Shown here piece by piece: positions 7,700 through 16,054 of a stretch of 50,097 nt of DNA (within the stretch, counting starts at the first letter, position 1; each line of letters begins with the position of its first letter). The notes beneath the pieces are model-generated. The model was not told the DNA's origin, searched no databases, and saw nothing but the letters and a program-made list of their open reading frames with translations. This stretch comes from an uncultured Akkermansia sp. (GTDB lineage Bacteria > Verrucomicrobiota > Verrucomicrobiia > Verrucomicrobiales > Akkermansiaceae), in the NCBI GenBank assembly GCA_947631275.1, contig CANRKR010000007.1, positions 1-50,097 of the forward strand. Direction: 5' to 3'. Made by a program: the position numbers and the translations under genes.

Positions 7700-8494
7700 T
7701 CACATACCCACAATCTCGTAGCCGCCATCGACGTAGATGACCTGGCCCGTGATGCTCGCCGCACCATCGCTGGCCAGGAAGGTAGCCGTGGCACCCAGCT
7801 CCTCCAGCGTGCAGGAACGCTGCAGTGGGCTCTTTTCCTCGTACACCTTGAACATGCCGGTGAACCCGGAAACCCCTCGCGCGGCCAATGTCTGCACGGG
7901 CCCGGCAGAAATGCAGTTCACGCGAATGGGCTGCTCACGGCGACCGAGATCAAAGGAAAGGTACTTGCTGCAGGTTTCCAGCGCAGCTTTAGAAACGGCC
8001 ATCAGATTGTAGTTGGGCACCACTTTCTGGCTGGCGTAATACGTCATGGCCATGATGGAACCCCCGTTCACCATGAGAGGAGCAACCGCACGCGAGAGCG
8101 CAATGAGGGAATAAGCCGACACTTGCAGCGAGAGATTAAAGGCATCCCGTGGGATATCGGAGAAATGTCCCTCCAAACAGCCGGCAGCCTTGGGTGCAAA
8201 GGCAATGGCATGCAGCATCATATCCACGTGATCCGTCTTGCTGCGCACGAAATCAAAGAAGTGGGCGATGGATTCATCGCTGGTCACATCCAGATCGCAG
8301 ACGGGAGTATCCGCGCCGAAGGTCTCTTGCACAAGCTTGATGACACCGTCCTTCAGGCGTTCTCCCTGGTAGTTGAAGATAAGTTTTGCTCCGGCGTCGT
8401 GCCAGGCCTTAGCGATACCGAACGCGATGCTGCGCTTATTCGCCACACCGGTGACGACGCCTACTTTGCCTTCCAATGGTTTTTCGAGTGACAT
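7700..8494 (-). CDS. fabI: Enoyl-[acyl-carrier-protein] reductase (NADH)
   Basis: A 264-residue short-chain dehydrogenase. It has the FabI-type nucleotide-binding start (GKVGVVTGVANKRSIAFGIAKA), MLHAIAFAP, and the catalytic Tyr162-x6-Lys169 (YNLMAVSK), the spacing specific to FabI. The C-terminus ends in VIYVDGGYEIVGM. It performs the last reduction of each fatty-acid elongation cycle in the cytosol. It lies 29 nt downstream of the YbjN-like gene on the same strand, so the two may be co-transcribed. Confidence 0.95.
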   Translation of the reverse strand: MSLEKPLEGKVGVVTGVANKRSIAFGIAKAWHDAGAKLIFNYQGERLKDGVIKLVQETFGADTPVCDLDVTSDESIAHFFDFVRSKTDHVDMMLHAIAFAPKAAGCLEGHFSDIPRDAFNLSLQVSAYSLIALSRAVAPLMVNGGSIMAMTYYASQKVVPNYNLMAVSKAALETCSKYLSFDLGRREQPIRVNCISAGPVQTLAARGVSGFTGMFKVYEEKSPLQRSCTLEELGATATFLASDGAASITGQVIYVDGGYEIVGM

Positions 8495-8523
8495 GGTCGT
8501 AATAGATTCGATGTTAAAGAAGG

Positions 8524-8979
8524 TTATTCCTCCGGGAACTCCTGGGAAATGATGCGAGCGTAAGTGACACTCATGCGTACTCCCATCTCCTCCATATGGC
8601 GCACCTTGTTGCTGATTTCTTCCTCAGATACGTTCAAGTCATCCACCACATACTTGAGGCGATAGTACACGAGTCCACCCTGCCGATCCAGAAGCAGCTG
8701 CCCTTCCGGCAAGTTTGCATTCAACGTGAGCAACAACTGCGAAAGCTCCGCGATATCTTCCTCCCTCACCCGTGCGCCGAAATAGGCATCAAACACCAGG
8801 CTGCACGGTTCATGCAGCTCTGTGAACATAAACGTACACGGCAATCCCGTCGCATCCACCGGCAAATATGCTAATCCGATTTTTTCGCTGTCCGGACCCA
8901 TTGTGACCCACTGGTATTCCTCACCGCGTGAAATCAAATGCAAACGCACTTGCGCCAACAAATTCGGTTGCTTGCTCAT
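8524..8979 (-). CDS. YbjN-like protein
   Basis: A 151-residue protein (MSKQPNLLAQVRLHL). It resembles YbjN/type III chaperone-like folds: an alpha/beta start, the central strand-rich FMFTELHEPCSLVFDAYF, and a later LLTLNANLPEGQLLLDRQGGLVYYRLKYV, a pattern common in that superfamily. Function is unknown. The longer frame starts at ATG 9027, but that codon overlaps the -10 box of the promoter at 9026-9054, so 8979 is preferred. Confidence 0.65.
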   Translation of the reverse strand: MSKQPNLLAQVRLHLISRGEEYQWVTMGPDSEKIGLAYLPVDATGLPCTFMFTELHEPCSLVFDAYFGARVREEDIAELSQLLLTLNANLPEGQLLLDRQGGLVYYRLKYVVDDLNVSEEEISNKVRHMEEMGVRMSVTYARIISQEFPEE

Positions 8980-9025
8980 ATAGATCGTAGATGAAAGGGA
9001 GAAGAGCGCGAACGACTTTTGTGTC

Positions 9026-9054
9026 ATGTTACTGCGTCACCCCGTTTGAGTCAA
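9026..9054 (-). promoter_or_regulatory. Promoter of the YbjN-like gene and possibly fabI
   Basis: On the minus strand TTGACT (9054-9049), 17 nt, TAACAT (9031-9026). The -10 overlaps the upstream ATG at 9027, which excludes that start. The leader to ATG 8979 is about 40 nt. Confidence 0.5.
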
Positions 9055-9235
9055 GTCCTATATTTGTCCAATCACTCAGACGTTTAAGAAAAATCGTTTG
9101 CCCCGACGGAATTGAATCAGGAAGGGATCGACTCTTGCGTTTTCCCCCAGCGTGGTGAACAAAGATTACCGATTGATGGGAGCGTTGTGTTTTTGATCAC
9201 TTTTTGAAGTTTGCTCTGTACATTTCTGGTGAGCC

Positions 9236-10750
9236 GTGATTTCATGGGCGGGCATGAGTACGGGAGACGGACGAGAGGGGAAAATACGCGCTGCGCTGGC
9301 GAAGGGGCGGCTCGGCGGTAAGCTTGCCGGACTCAGCTTGCCACGTCAGATCATCACCATTGCCCTCTGGCCGCTGCTTGAGCAGGTGATGAGTTTCATC
9401 TGTTCCTCCACTTCACTCATTCTTGCCACCGGCATGAGCGACGATGGGGTGGTGAAAGAGCAGCTCGCCTCCGGCATTGGGGTGACAGGGTATGTGATGT
9501 GGCTGGGATTTCTCATGCAGGGCGCAGTAGGAATGGGTGCCACGGCTATCGTGAGTCGTATGACCGGGGCGCGTCGATTTGAGGAGGCGAATTATGCGGC
9601 GAACCAGGCGGCGACCTTGGGGTTCATTGCGGGCCTGCTTTCAGCGGGATTGATGTATGTCACGGCAGAGTTTCTGGTGACGGATCTGTTGAATCTTTCC
9701 GATTTTGCGAGGGAGGTGGCTCTCAGATTCATGTACACGGGCTGCTGGGTGGCGGTGTTTTCAGGGGTGGTGTTTGCGGTGAACGCCGCTCTTCGCGGCA
9801 GCGGGGATACAAAGACCCCGTTTTTTATCATGCTGGCAGTGGATGGGCTCAACGTGGTCTTCAGTTTGGCGCTCGTGTACGGGTGCGGCATGTTCGTGGA
9901 AGGACTGGCCTGGGGCATGGTACTCGGGATGGCGGTGGCCAGTGTGATTTTGCTGTGGATTCTGGTGCGTCACTCCCTGCAGATGCGGAGCCGCATGAGA
10001 GGAGAAGCCAATTCGTTGGATGCCTACTGCGCTGCGCAGGGGGAGGCGTACGTACCCCCTCTCTACCTTCGTCTGCGTGATTTGAGACCCGGTTTGGGTA
10101 TGATGGCGCGCATTCTCAACATCGGGTTGCCTCAGGCAGTGGAGGTCGGCGGCATCTGGCTCATTCAGATCTACGTTCTGCACGTTATTTCACGTCTTGG
10201 GGATGCTTCCGTGGGAGCTCACACCATCGCTATCCGCATTGAATCACTCAGCTTCCTGCCGGGTTTTGCGATCGGTGTGGCAGGTGCGGCGCTTGTGGGG
10301 CAGTACCTCGGCAGCGGCAGTGTACGCCTGGCGCATGAAACAGTTCGCCGCTGCGTGCGCTACAGCGTCCTTTTCATGGGAGCCATGGGAGTGGTATTTT
10401 ACCTTTTCCCCGGATTCTTTGTTCGTATTTTTGCTTCTGATTCCCCGGGCCTCATGACGGTGGCAGTGCCTGTGGTTCAGGTCTTTTTGCTGGCAGAGCC
10501 ATTTTACGCGGCTATGCTGATGATCAAGATGTGCCTGCGCGGGGCAGGGGATACGCGCCGCGTAACCTTCGTTTCCTACGGATGCATGGGCTTCTTCCGC
10601 GTGGGGTGTCTTTTCTTGTGGAATCTCCTTTGGCCGGAGACGCTCTCACTGGTGGCGCTGTGGTGTCTTTTTGTGGTGGATATGGCTGTGGAGTACTTGA
10701 TTCTTCAGCGCATGCTGGACGGGCTTGTCTGGGCTCGTCGGCGGGTGTGA
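9236..10750 (+). CDS. MATE family efflux transporter
   Basis: A 504-residue membrane protein with about 12 hydrophobic segments in two similar halves. Family-typical stretches include LSLPRQIITIALWPLLEQVMSF at the first helix, GMGATAIVSRMTGARRFEEAN, NAALRGSGDTKTPFFIM in the first half, and IALRFMYTGCW- and CLRGAGDTRRVTFVS-type repeats in the second. It should export cationic drugs or metabolites by Na+ or H+ antiport; the substrate cannot be read. The start may be GTG 9236 or ATG 9254. It is a single gene between two promoters; the 208-bp gap upstream shows no convincing promoter for it. Confidence 0.92.
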   Translation: MISWAGMSTGDGREGKIRAALAKGRLGGKLAGLSLPRQIITIALWPLLEQVMSFICSSTSLILATGMSDDGVVKEQLASGIGVTGYVMWLGFLMQGAVGMGATAIVSRMTGARRFEEANYAANQAATLGFIAGLLSAGLMYVTAEFLVTDLLNLSDFAREVALRFMYTGCWVAVFSGVVFAVNAALRGSGDTKTPFFIMLAVDGLNVVFSLALVYGCGMFVEGLAWGMVLGMAVASVILLWILVRHSLQMRSRMRGEANSLDAYCAAQGEAYVPPLYLRLRDLRPGLGMMARILNIGLPQAVEVGGIWLIQIYVLHVISRLGDASVGAHTIAIRIESLSFLPGFAIGVAGAALVGQYLGSGSVRLAHETVRRCVRYSVLFMGAMGVVFYLFPGFFVRIFASDSPGLMTVAVPVVQVFLLAEPFYAAMLMIKMCLRGAGDTRRVTFVSYGCMGFFRVGCLFLWNLLWPETLSLVALWCLFVVDMAVEYLILQRMLDGLVWARRRV

Positions 10751-10817
10751 GTCGGCAGTATACGAGGGAATTGTTATGTGCAGGACATGATCTTGCGTAG
10801 AATTCCGATTTTTTCGC

Positions 10818-10846
10818 TTTCCATGCAGGATCGGACAGTGTAGAAT
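10818..10846 (+). promoter_or_regulatory. Promoter of the ankyrin-M60 pair
   Basis: TAGAAT (10841-10846) with TTTCCA (10818-10823) 17 nt upstream; the -35 is poor. A 16-nt leader precedes ATG 10863. Confidence 0.4.
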
Positions 10847-10862
10847 CTAACGAAAAAGGGGT

Positions 10863-11951
10863 ATGAATACGCATGTTACATTGCTTATAGCGGTGGTCGG
10901 TTGTTTGGCGGCAGGTGATTGTGCAGGAGATTCTCCGGACTCTACGCTGGGGGATTCCAGCAAGACGGAGAAAAATGTTGAGTTTTTGCGCCCCTTTCTG
11001 CGCAGAGCTGATGGCGTGTACTCAATTTTTGAAGCGGCCGGAGCCGGTAATAAAAAGGTTCTGCAGAAGCGGCTTGCGGAGGGGAGCAGCGTGCACGAGG
11101 CAGATGAAATGGGGAACACGCCGATGCACCTGGCGGCTGCTCATGGCAAGGCGGCCATGATTGCCTATTTGCTTCGCCAGGGAGCTGACCCGCTGGCAAA
11201 AAATTCTGCCGGCAAAATACCGCTCGACCTGGCGCTGGGAAAGAAAACGCGGGAGGCCTGCGCAGCCGGCATTGAGGCTCGTCGCACGCAGATGAAGGTT
11301 ATTGATTCATTAATTGCCGGAGACAAGCAAGCTGTGCGCGCGGCTATCGAACAAGGCATTAGCCCGAATGGAGTCACCGAGGATCGCACCAGCACGCTCC
11401 TCGTCGAGGCTGTAAAGCAAGGGGATGTCTCATTCGTAGCGGAGCTTATTCAGGCCGGGGCGGATGTCAATTTGCAGCCCGCCGGAGGGAATAAGGAAGG
11501 GGCACTGATTGTGGCGGCGAAATCCGGCACCCCGGAGATGGTGCGCCTGCTCCTGGATGCCGGTGCGGATATTAACATGCGCACTGCTTCCTGCGCATAC
11601 CCCATACAGGAAGCTATATGGCGAAATCGTTTGCCGGTGGTCAAAGAGCTGCTGCCCGCATACAAGGCTCAAAATTTTGACACGCCGAATTCTGCCGGCA
11701 ATCCCAAACCAGCCTGCATGGCCATCAAACGCGGTTTTGCTGAGATATTGCAGGCTCTCCTCGAAGCCGGTCTGAATCCTAATGACAAGCTCTATGCCGA
11801 CGAGCCGCTGCTTACCGTGGCCGCAAAAACCGGCAATAAGCGTCTCGTGGAGATTTTGCTCAACGCAGGGGCAGATAAGAAAGCAAAGGATAAACAAGGA
11901 AAAATGGCCGGCGATTATGCTGCTGCCGATATAGCAACTCTCCTCCAGTAG
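10863..11951 (+). CDS. Secreted ankyrin-repeat protein
   Basis: A 362-residue protein with a signal peptide (MNTHVTLLIAVVGCLAAGDCAGD). At least six ankyrin repeats follow, with clear units such as EADEMGNTPMHLAAAHGKAAMI, LLVEAVKQGDVSFVAELIQAG, LIVAAKSGTPEMVRLLLDAGAD and LLTVAAKTGNKRLVEILLNAGAD. They probably form a peptide-binding solenoid outside the cytoplasm. The gene ends 9 nt before the M60 peptidase, so the two are almost certainly co-transcribed. The solenoid might chaperone, inhibit or localise the peptidase, which is inference. The C-terminus (QGKMAGDYAAADI) echoes QGKTALMYA/GKTAGD in the gene at 1-891. Confidence 0.88.
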   Translation: MNTHVTLLIAVVGCLAAGDCAGDSPDSTLGDSSKTEKNVEFLRPFLRRADGVYSIFEAAGAGNKKVLQKRLAEGSSVHEADEMGNTPMHLAAAHGKAAMIAYLLRQGADPLAKNSAGKIPLDLALGKKTREACAAGIEARRTQMKVIDSLIAGDKQAVRAAIEQGISPNGVTEDRTSTLLVEAVKQGDVSFVAELIQAGADVNLQPAGGNKEGALIVAAKSGTPEMVRLLLDAGADINMRTASCAYPIQEAIWRNRLPVVKELLPAYKAQNFDTPNSAGNPKPACMAIKRGFAEILQALLEAGLNPNDKLYADEPLLTVAAKTGNKRLVEILLNAGADKKAKDKQGKMAGDYAAADIATLLQ

Positions 11952-11960
11952 GTAAAATTT

Positions 11961-13754
11961 ATGAAAGCAATTCAGGGTTTCATTTTAGCGTTGATCGGTT
12001 TAGCCGTTCTGCCTTTGCAGGCGGCGCAGGGAACCGGTACCACCGGCGGCTCCGTCCCTCAGCTGACAGATTATACAGGTCTTAATCACGGCGACCCGGA
12101 GCTGACCTATCGCAACCGCGACTTCTCCGCTTACCTCTCCATTGAGGCTTTTCACAAGGTTACCAAAGCCGGTAATTATTCTTCGTTTGAGAATGCTACC
12201 GGCATCTATTTTGAAGCGGGAGAGGAAGCCGTCATCGAAGTGTCTGGCACACAGGGGCATCCCGTGAAGCTTATCGTCTACAATTTTGTCGGCGATACTC
12301 AACGCTCGGAGTACCCGCTGCAGGAGGGGGATAACCACATCACGATTTCCAAAAGCGGTCTGGCTTACATTGACTACCGGTGCGCCTCCCTTGATCAGTT
12401 GCGGAATGCTCCCAAGATACATGTCAAAATTAACGGAGGCAAAATTAACGGTGTCATGACGACGGCGGATGGCGATGAGCAGTGGACAAAGCTGCTGGCA
12501 GATGCGAAGTGCGGCGTTATGGAGCTTATGGGCGAGCGGGTGCATCTCGTCTTCGATGTTGAAGGGCTGCGCAAAGGGTGTCCCACGAAGGGTAAGGAGC
12601 TGCTCGCCCTCTACGATGAAGTGATGCGCATGGAGCAGGATGATATTCTCGGCTGGAATCTCGATGGTACTCATGCTGGAAATCACATCATGGGACGCTC
12701 GGTTTGGCGCGGCTTTATGCACGCCGATGGTATCGGAGCCGCCTTCAATCGGCAGGTCACGCCCTTCCTGAGTAATCCGGATGAAATCAGAAAGAGCATT
12801 TGGGGGGTCGCTCACGAGTTTGGACACGTGAATCAGACCAAGCCCGGCATGTGCTGGCCCGGTCTCACGGAGGTGACCAACAATATCTGCTCCATCTGGT
12901 GCGCGTACAACCTGGACCCGACAAAACTGCGTCTGGAGCATGGGGACATGAACAACGCCATGAATAAGCGGATGCGTGGGGGGTGCTTTGATAACTATAT
13001 CAACGCCGCGCTTGTGAAACGCCGCACCTGGTTTTGGTACGGTTACCCCAACACCGATCAGGATGGCGATATTGTGGAAAAATCGAAGGCAGTGCAAGAA
13101 ACTCTCATACCTCTTTGGCAGCTGCAGCTTTATTTCGCTGTTGCTCGCGGTAAGAGGGATTTCTTCCCTCGTATGTTCAAGGCTGTCCGCGCAGCGGATG
13201 AAACAAAGCAGACCAATGGCGAGACTCAGGTGCTCTTCATGAAACGCGCGTGCGACGCCGCCCAGCTGGACTTGAGCGATTTCTTTGTGAAGCTCGGAAT
13301 GCTTGCTCCCATCAATCGCATTGCGAACGACTACGTCTCCAAATGCATCACGATAACTGAGGATATGTGTCTGGATGCCATCCGCTATGCCTCCCGCTAC
13401 CGCAAACCTGACTCTTCCGTCATCTTTTACATCAGCGGCAACTCTGTGGCTATCTTCAAGAACAAGGACAGAGTTATTCCCAGCAATTCTGCCTTCAACA
13501 TAGAAAATGGTATCATCGAGATGCCTGCCAGTGAGTGGCAGAACGCCGTTGCTTTCGAAGCCTACAAAGGAAATGCGCTCCTGCATGTCTCCTTACGCGG
13601 TCTCAATCATGAGGATAATTCATCCACTTCGGTCCTCTGCCCGGAAGGAACGGATCGAGTGATGGCCGTGCAATGGGATGGAAAGCGTTTTCCTATCAAA
13701 CTTTCCACTCGCAATGCTTCCGCACATCTGTCTAGTGTTAACAAGTCGAATTGA
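11961..13754 (+). CDS. Secreted M60-like (enhancin-type) zinc metallopeptidase
   Basis: A 597-residue protein with a signal peptide (MKAIQGFILALIGLAVLPLQAAQG). The zinc site is HEFGH at residues 285-289, and Glu304 (in WPGLTEVTNN) sits at the third-ligand position of M60 gluzincins. The N-terminal beta domain (about 35-170) precedes the catalytic core, as in BT4244-like enzymes. M60 peptidases of mucosal bacteria cleave mucin-type O-glycosylated proteins, fitting a mucus habitat. The C-terminal ~130 residues are beta-rich (VIFYISGNSVAIFKNKD), possibly a sugar- or substrate-binding module. It follows the ankyrin gene by 9 nt. No lipobox is seen, so it is probably periplasmic or released. Confidence 0.9.
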   Translation: MKAIQGFILALIGLAVLPLQAAQGTGTTGGSVPQLTDYTGLNHGDPELTYRNRDFSAYLSIEAFHKVTKAGNYSSFENATGIYFEAGEEAVIEVSGTQGHPVKLIVYNFVGDTQRSEYPLQEGDNHITISKSGLAYIDYRCASLDQLRNAPKIHVKINGGKINGVMTTADGDEQWTKLLADAKCGVMELMGERVHLVFDVEGLRKGCPTKGKELLALYDEVMRMEQDDILGWNLDGTHAGNHIMGRSVWRGFMHADGIGAAFNRQVTPFLSNPDEIRKSIWGVAHEFGHVNQTKPGMCWPGLTEVTNNICSIWCAYNLDPTKLRLEHGDMNNAMNKRMRGGCFDNYINAALVKRRTWFWYGYPNTDQDGDIVEKSKAVQETLIPLWQLQLYFAVARGKRDFFPRMFKAVRAADETKQTNGETQVLFMKRACDAAQLDLSDFFVKLGMLAPINRIANDYVSKCITITEDMCLDAIRYASRYRKPDSSVIFYISGNSVAIFKNKDRVIPSNSAFNIENGIIEMPASEWQNAVAFEAYKGNALLHVSLRGLNHEDNSSTSVLCPEGTDRVMAVQWDGKRFPIKLSTRNASAHLSSVNKSN

Positions 13755-13891
13755 GATGCCGTGAGTTATATGATGACCGGGATTTCTTGATGTGCAATGT
13801 TGATTAGAATCACCTTGTTGAGGTTATTTTTGTCAATTCAAGGGATCCCGCTCCAACATGATTGCTTGCCCCAGCCGGGGAGAACCCGCGC

Positions 13892-13927
13892 TTGCCTTGC
13901 AGGGGGAAGCGTGCTACAATGCGCCCG
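13892..13927 (+). promoter_or_regulatory. Leaderless promoter of tyrS
   Basis: TTGCCT (13892-13897), 17 nt, TACAAT (13915-13920), then 7 nt (gcgcccg) to ATG 13928. An in-frame ATG at 13862 lies upstream of the promoter and is excluded. Confidence 0.65.
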
Positions 13928-15154
13928 ATGACCTTCTATGAAGAATTGCAGTGGCGTGGTCTGGTGAATCAGATTTCGGATGAGAAATTGATTGACAAAC
14001 TCAATACTGGTGGACTTACTTTTTACATCGGGACGGATCCAACGGGAGACAGCTTGCACCTGGGGCACTACTCAAGTTTTTTGATTACTAAACGGTTGCA
14101 GAAAGCCGGGCATCATCCGCTCCTGCTGGTTGGGCTTGCCACGGGTCTGGTGGGAGATCCGCGGGGCACAGTGGAGAGAGAGCTGCAGCAGCGCGAGCAG
14201 GTGATTCGGAACTACGAGAGCCTGAGGACGCAGGTGGAGCGGATTTTCGGCTTTGAGGTCGTGAATAATTATGACTGGATCGGCAAGCTGAATGTTATTG
14301 ACTTTTTCCGCGACTATGGGAAGTACATCAACGTGGGCTACATGCTCACGAAGGATCACGTCCGTCGCCAGATGGAGACAGGAATCTCTTACGCGGAGTT
14401 TTCCTACATGTTGATCCAGGCGATCGATTTCAAATACCTGCACGAGACGCGGGGGGTGGATTTGCAAGTGGCGGGCAGTGACCAATGGGGCAACATCACG
14501 ACCGGTATCGAACTCATCCGCAAGACCACGGGGGATGAAGTGTATGGACTCACTATGCCGCTGGTGACGGATAGCCAGGGGAACAAATTCGGCAAGAGTG
14601 AAGGGAATGCTCTGTGGCTGGACAAGGAGAAGACGTCCTCTTATGACCTCTACCAGTTTCTCATCAACGCCGAGGATTCCGAGGTGATATCGTACCTCAA
14701 ACGCCTGACTTTTCTGACGCCTGAACAAATTATGCAGATTGAAGCTGAGCATTTGGCGCACCCCGAGCAGCGCCTTGCTCAGCAGGCCCTGGCTCGTGAA
14801 ATCATCACCGACCTGCACGGCGCAGAGGAATATGAGCGTGCCGTGCAGACCAGCAAAAAACTCTTTGCCGGGGACTACTCCGGAATGAGTCTCAAGGAGG
14901 TGCAATCTGCCTTGCGAGGGGCGCCGCAAGTGCGGCTGCAGGAGGGAACAGCTCTCGCGGATGCTCTGGTGCAAAGTGGCATTTGCTCCTCCAAGAGAGA
15001 AGCGCGTGAATTCATCAGCAACGGCGCGATCTCCCTCAACGGAGCGGTAGTGAAAGACCCGGCGACGATTATCAGCCGGGAGTTGGCAAAGGAGGAAGAG
15101 TACATTGTCATCCGCCGCGGCAAGAAAAAATATTACCTCGGGCTCTTCGTATGA
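13928..15154 (+). CDS. tyrS: Tyrosyl-tRNA synthetase
   Basis: A 408-residue class I synthetase of the bacterial TyrRS type. The HIGH-equivalent is HLGH at residues 44-47 (GTDPTGDSLHLGHYSSF). The KMSKS-equivalent is KFGKS at 220-224. The tyrosine/AMP region includes GSDQWGNITTGIELIRK. The C-terminal ~65 residues form an S4 RNA-binding domain (ALVQSGICSSKREAREFISNGAISLNG). Start chosen from the leaderless promoter. Its stop overlaps the start of the next gene by 4 nt. Confidence 0.96.
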   Translation: MTFYEELQWRGLVNQISDEKLIDKLNTGGLTFYIGTDPTGDSLHLGHYSSFLITKRLQKAGHHPLLLVGLATGLVGDPRGTVERELQQREQVIRNYESLRTQVERIFGFEVVNNYDWIGKLNVIDFFRDYGKYINVGYMLTKDHVRRQMETGISYAEFSYMLIQAIDFKYLHETRGVDLQVAGSDQWGNITTGIELIRKTTGDEVYGLTMPLVTDSQGNKFGKSEGNALWLDKEKTSSYDLYQFLINAEDSEVISYLKRLTFLTPEQIMQIEAEHLAHPEQRLAQQALAREIITDLHGAEEYERAVQTSKKLFAGDYSGMSLKEVQSALRGAPQVRLQEGTALADALVQSGICSSKREAREFISNGAISLNGAVVKDPATIISRELAKEEEYIVIRRGKKKYYLGLFV

Positions 15155-15951
15155 AGTGTTGTTTTATCGTCGGTCTGCTCTTTTTGGGACTGATTCCTGC
15201 CGCGGCGCAGGATGAGGCGGAACTGCCCGGGCAAACAACAGCACGGGAAGCGACTGCCGGGCAACTCAATCCCGCCGAGAAAGACGTCATCAAGCGGGCG
15301 TTGCTCTCCCGCGCTGTACGCCTCAGAGCGGAACGTCACCGCATCACTCCTGAGGCGGCTGAGGCATACATAGCTCTCGCAAAACAACTGGGCGCTCCGG
15401 CGGATTTTGTGGAAATTCTAGCCGAAGAAAAGGAAGAACCCCTGGCCGGCCGCGCAGCTTACGAGCACCGGCAGAGGATGGAGGAGGCAACGCAGAGGTA
15501 TGGGGTTGACGCGTTGCAGATTCGTCTCTTCGTCGAGGGACTGCAGATGGAAACACAAAAAATTGAGGAGGTGATCGATTGGCTGCCCGTGCGCGATTTG
15601 TTCAACCTCTCTACCTCTGAACAACTCAAAATGCGTAAAGAGACACTGCCGGAAAAACTCGGAGAATTGTGCGCTTTGTACCGGAAAATGCTCGAGGTTT
15701 ACAATACGATCGATTCGCGCGGAGCAGCAGATGCCGCCGCGCAGAGGTTGCTTTCCTGTCTGCCGGAGCTTGAGCGCACCGTCCCAATTCGAACGTTGCT
15801 GCGCCGGGTTGGCTCGCACCGTCTTCCCGGTTACGATGAGATTGTGGGAGATATTGCACACCGTCTCTCCGCTCGTCGCATGGAGCTGCTTGAATCCTCC
15901 TTCTACGCTTCGGCTCGCATGAGGGCACTGGACGCCCTGCTGTGTTTTTGA
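15151..15951 (+). CDS. Exported alpha-helical protein of unknown function
   Basis: A 266-residue protein with a signal peptide (MKCCFIVGLLFLGLIPAAAQ). The rest is predicted almost wholly helical and rich in Glu, Arg and Leu (AEKDVIKRALLSRAVRLRAERHRITPEAAEAYIALAKQ), with no family motif I recognise. The start codon overlaps the tyrS stop (ATGA), showing translational coupling. Nothing suggests a link to tRNA charging. Confidence 0.7.
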   Translation: MKCCFIVGLLFLGLIPAAAQDEAELPGQTTAREATAGQLNPAEKDVIKRALLSRAVRLRAERHRITPEAAEAYIALAKQLGAPADFVEILAEEKEEPLAGRAAYEHRQRMEEATQRYGVDALQIRLFVEGLQMETQKIEEVIDWLPVRDLFNLSTSEQLKMRKETLPEKLGELCALYRKMLEVYNTIDSRGAADAAAQRLLSCLPELERTVPIRTLLRRVGSHRLPGYDEIVGDIAHRLSARRMELLESSFYASARMRALDALLCF

Positions 15952-16019
15952 GACTTCATAGAATTGCCAATTTTTTCGGAATGGACGTGATGACGTCTCC
16001 GGAGTTGCTTTGTGCACGG

Positions 16020-16054
16020 TTGACAAGGGGGAGGGGTGATGCTAGGATCACGGC
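16020..16054 (+). promoter_or_regulatory. Leaderless promoter of the U32 gene
   Basis: Consensus TTGACA (16020-16025), 17 nt, TAGGAT (16043-16048), then 6 nt (cacggc) to ATG 16055. The best promoter in the window. Confidence 0.7.

Noticed and set aside
12000..13586. A 528-residue minus-strand frame across the M60 gene
   Set aside because: Shadow of the peptidase gene, which has a signal peptide and an intact HEFGH site on the plus strand.
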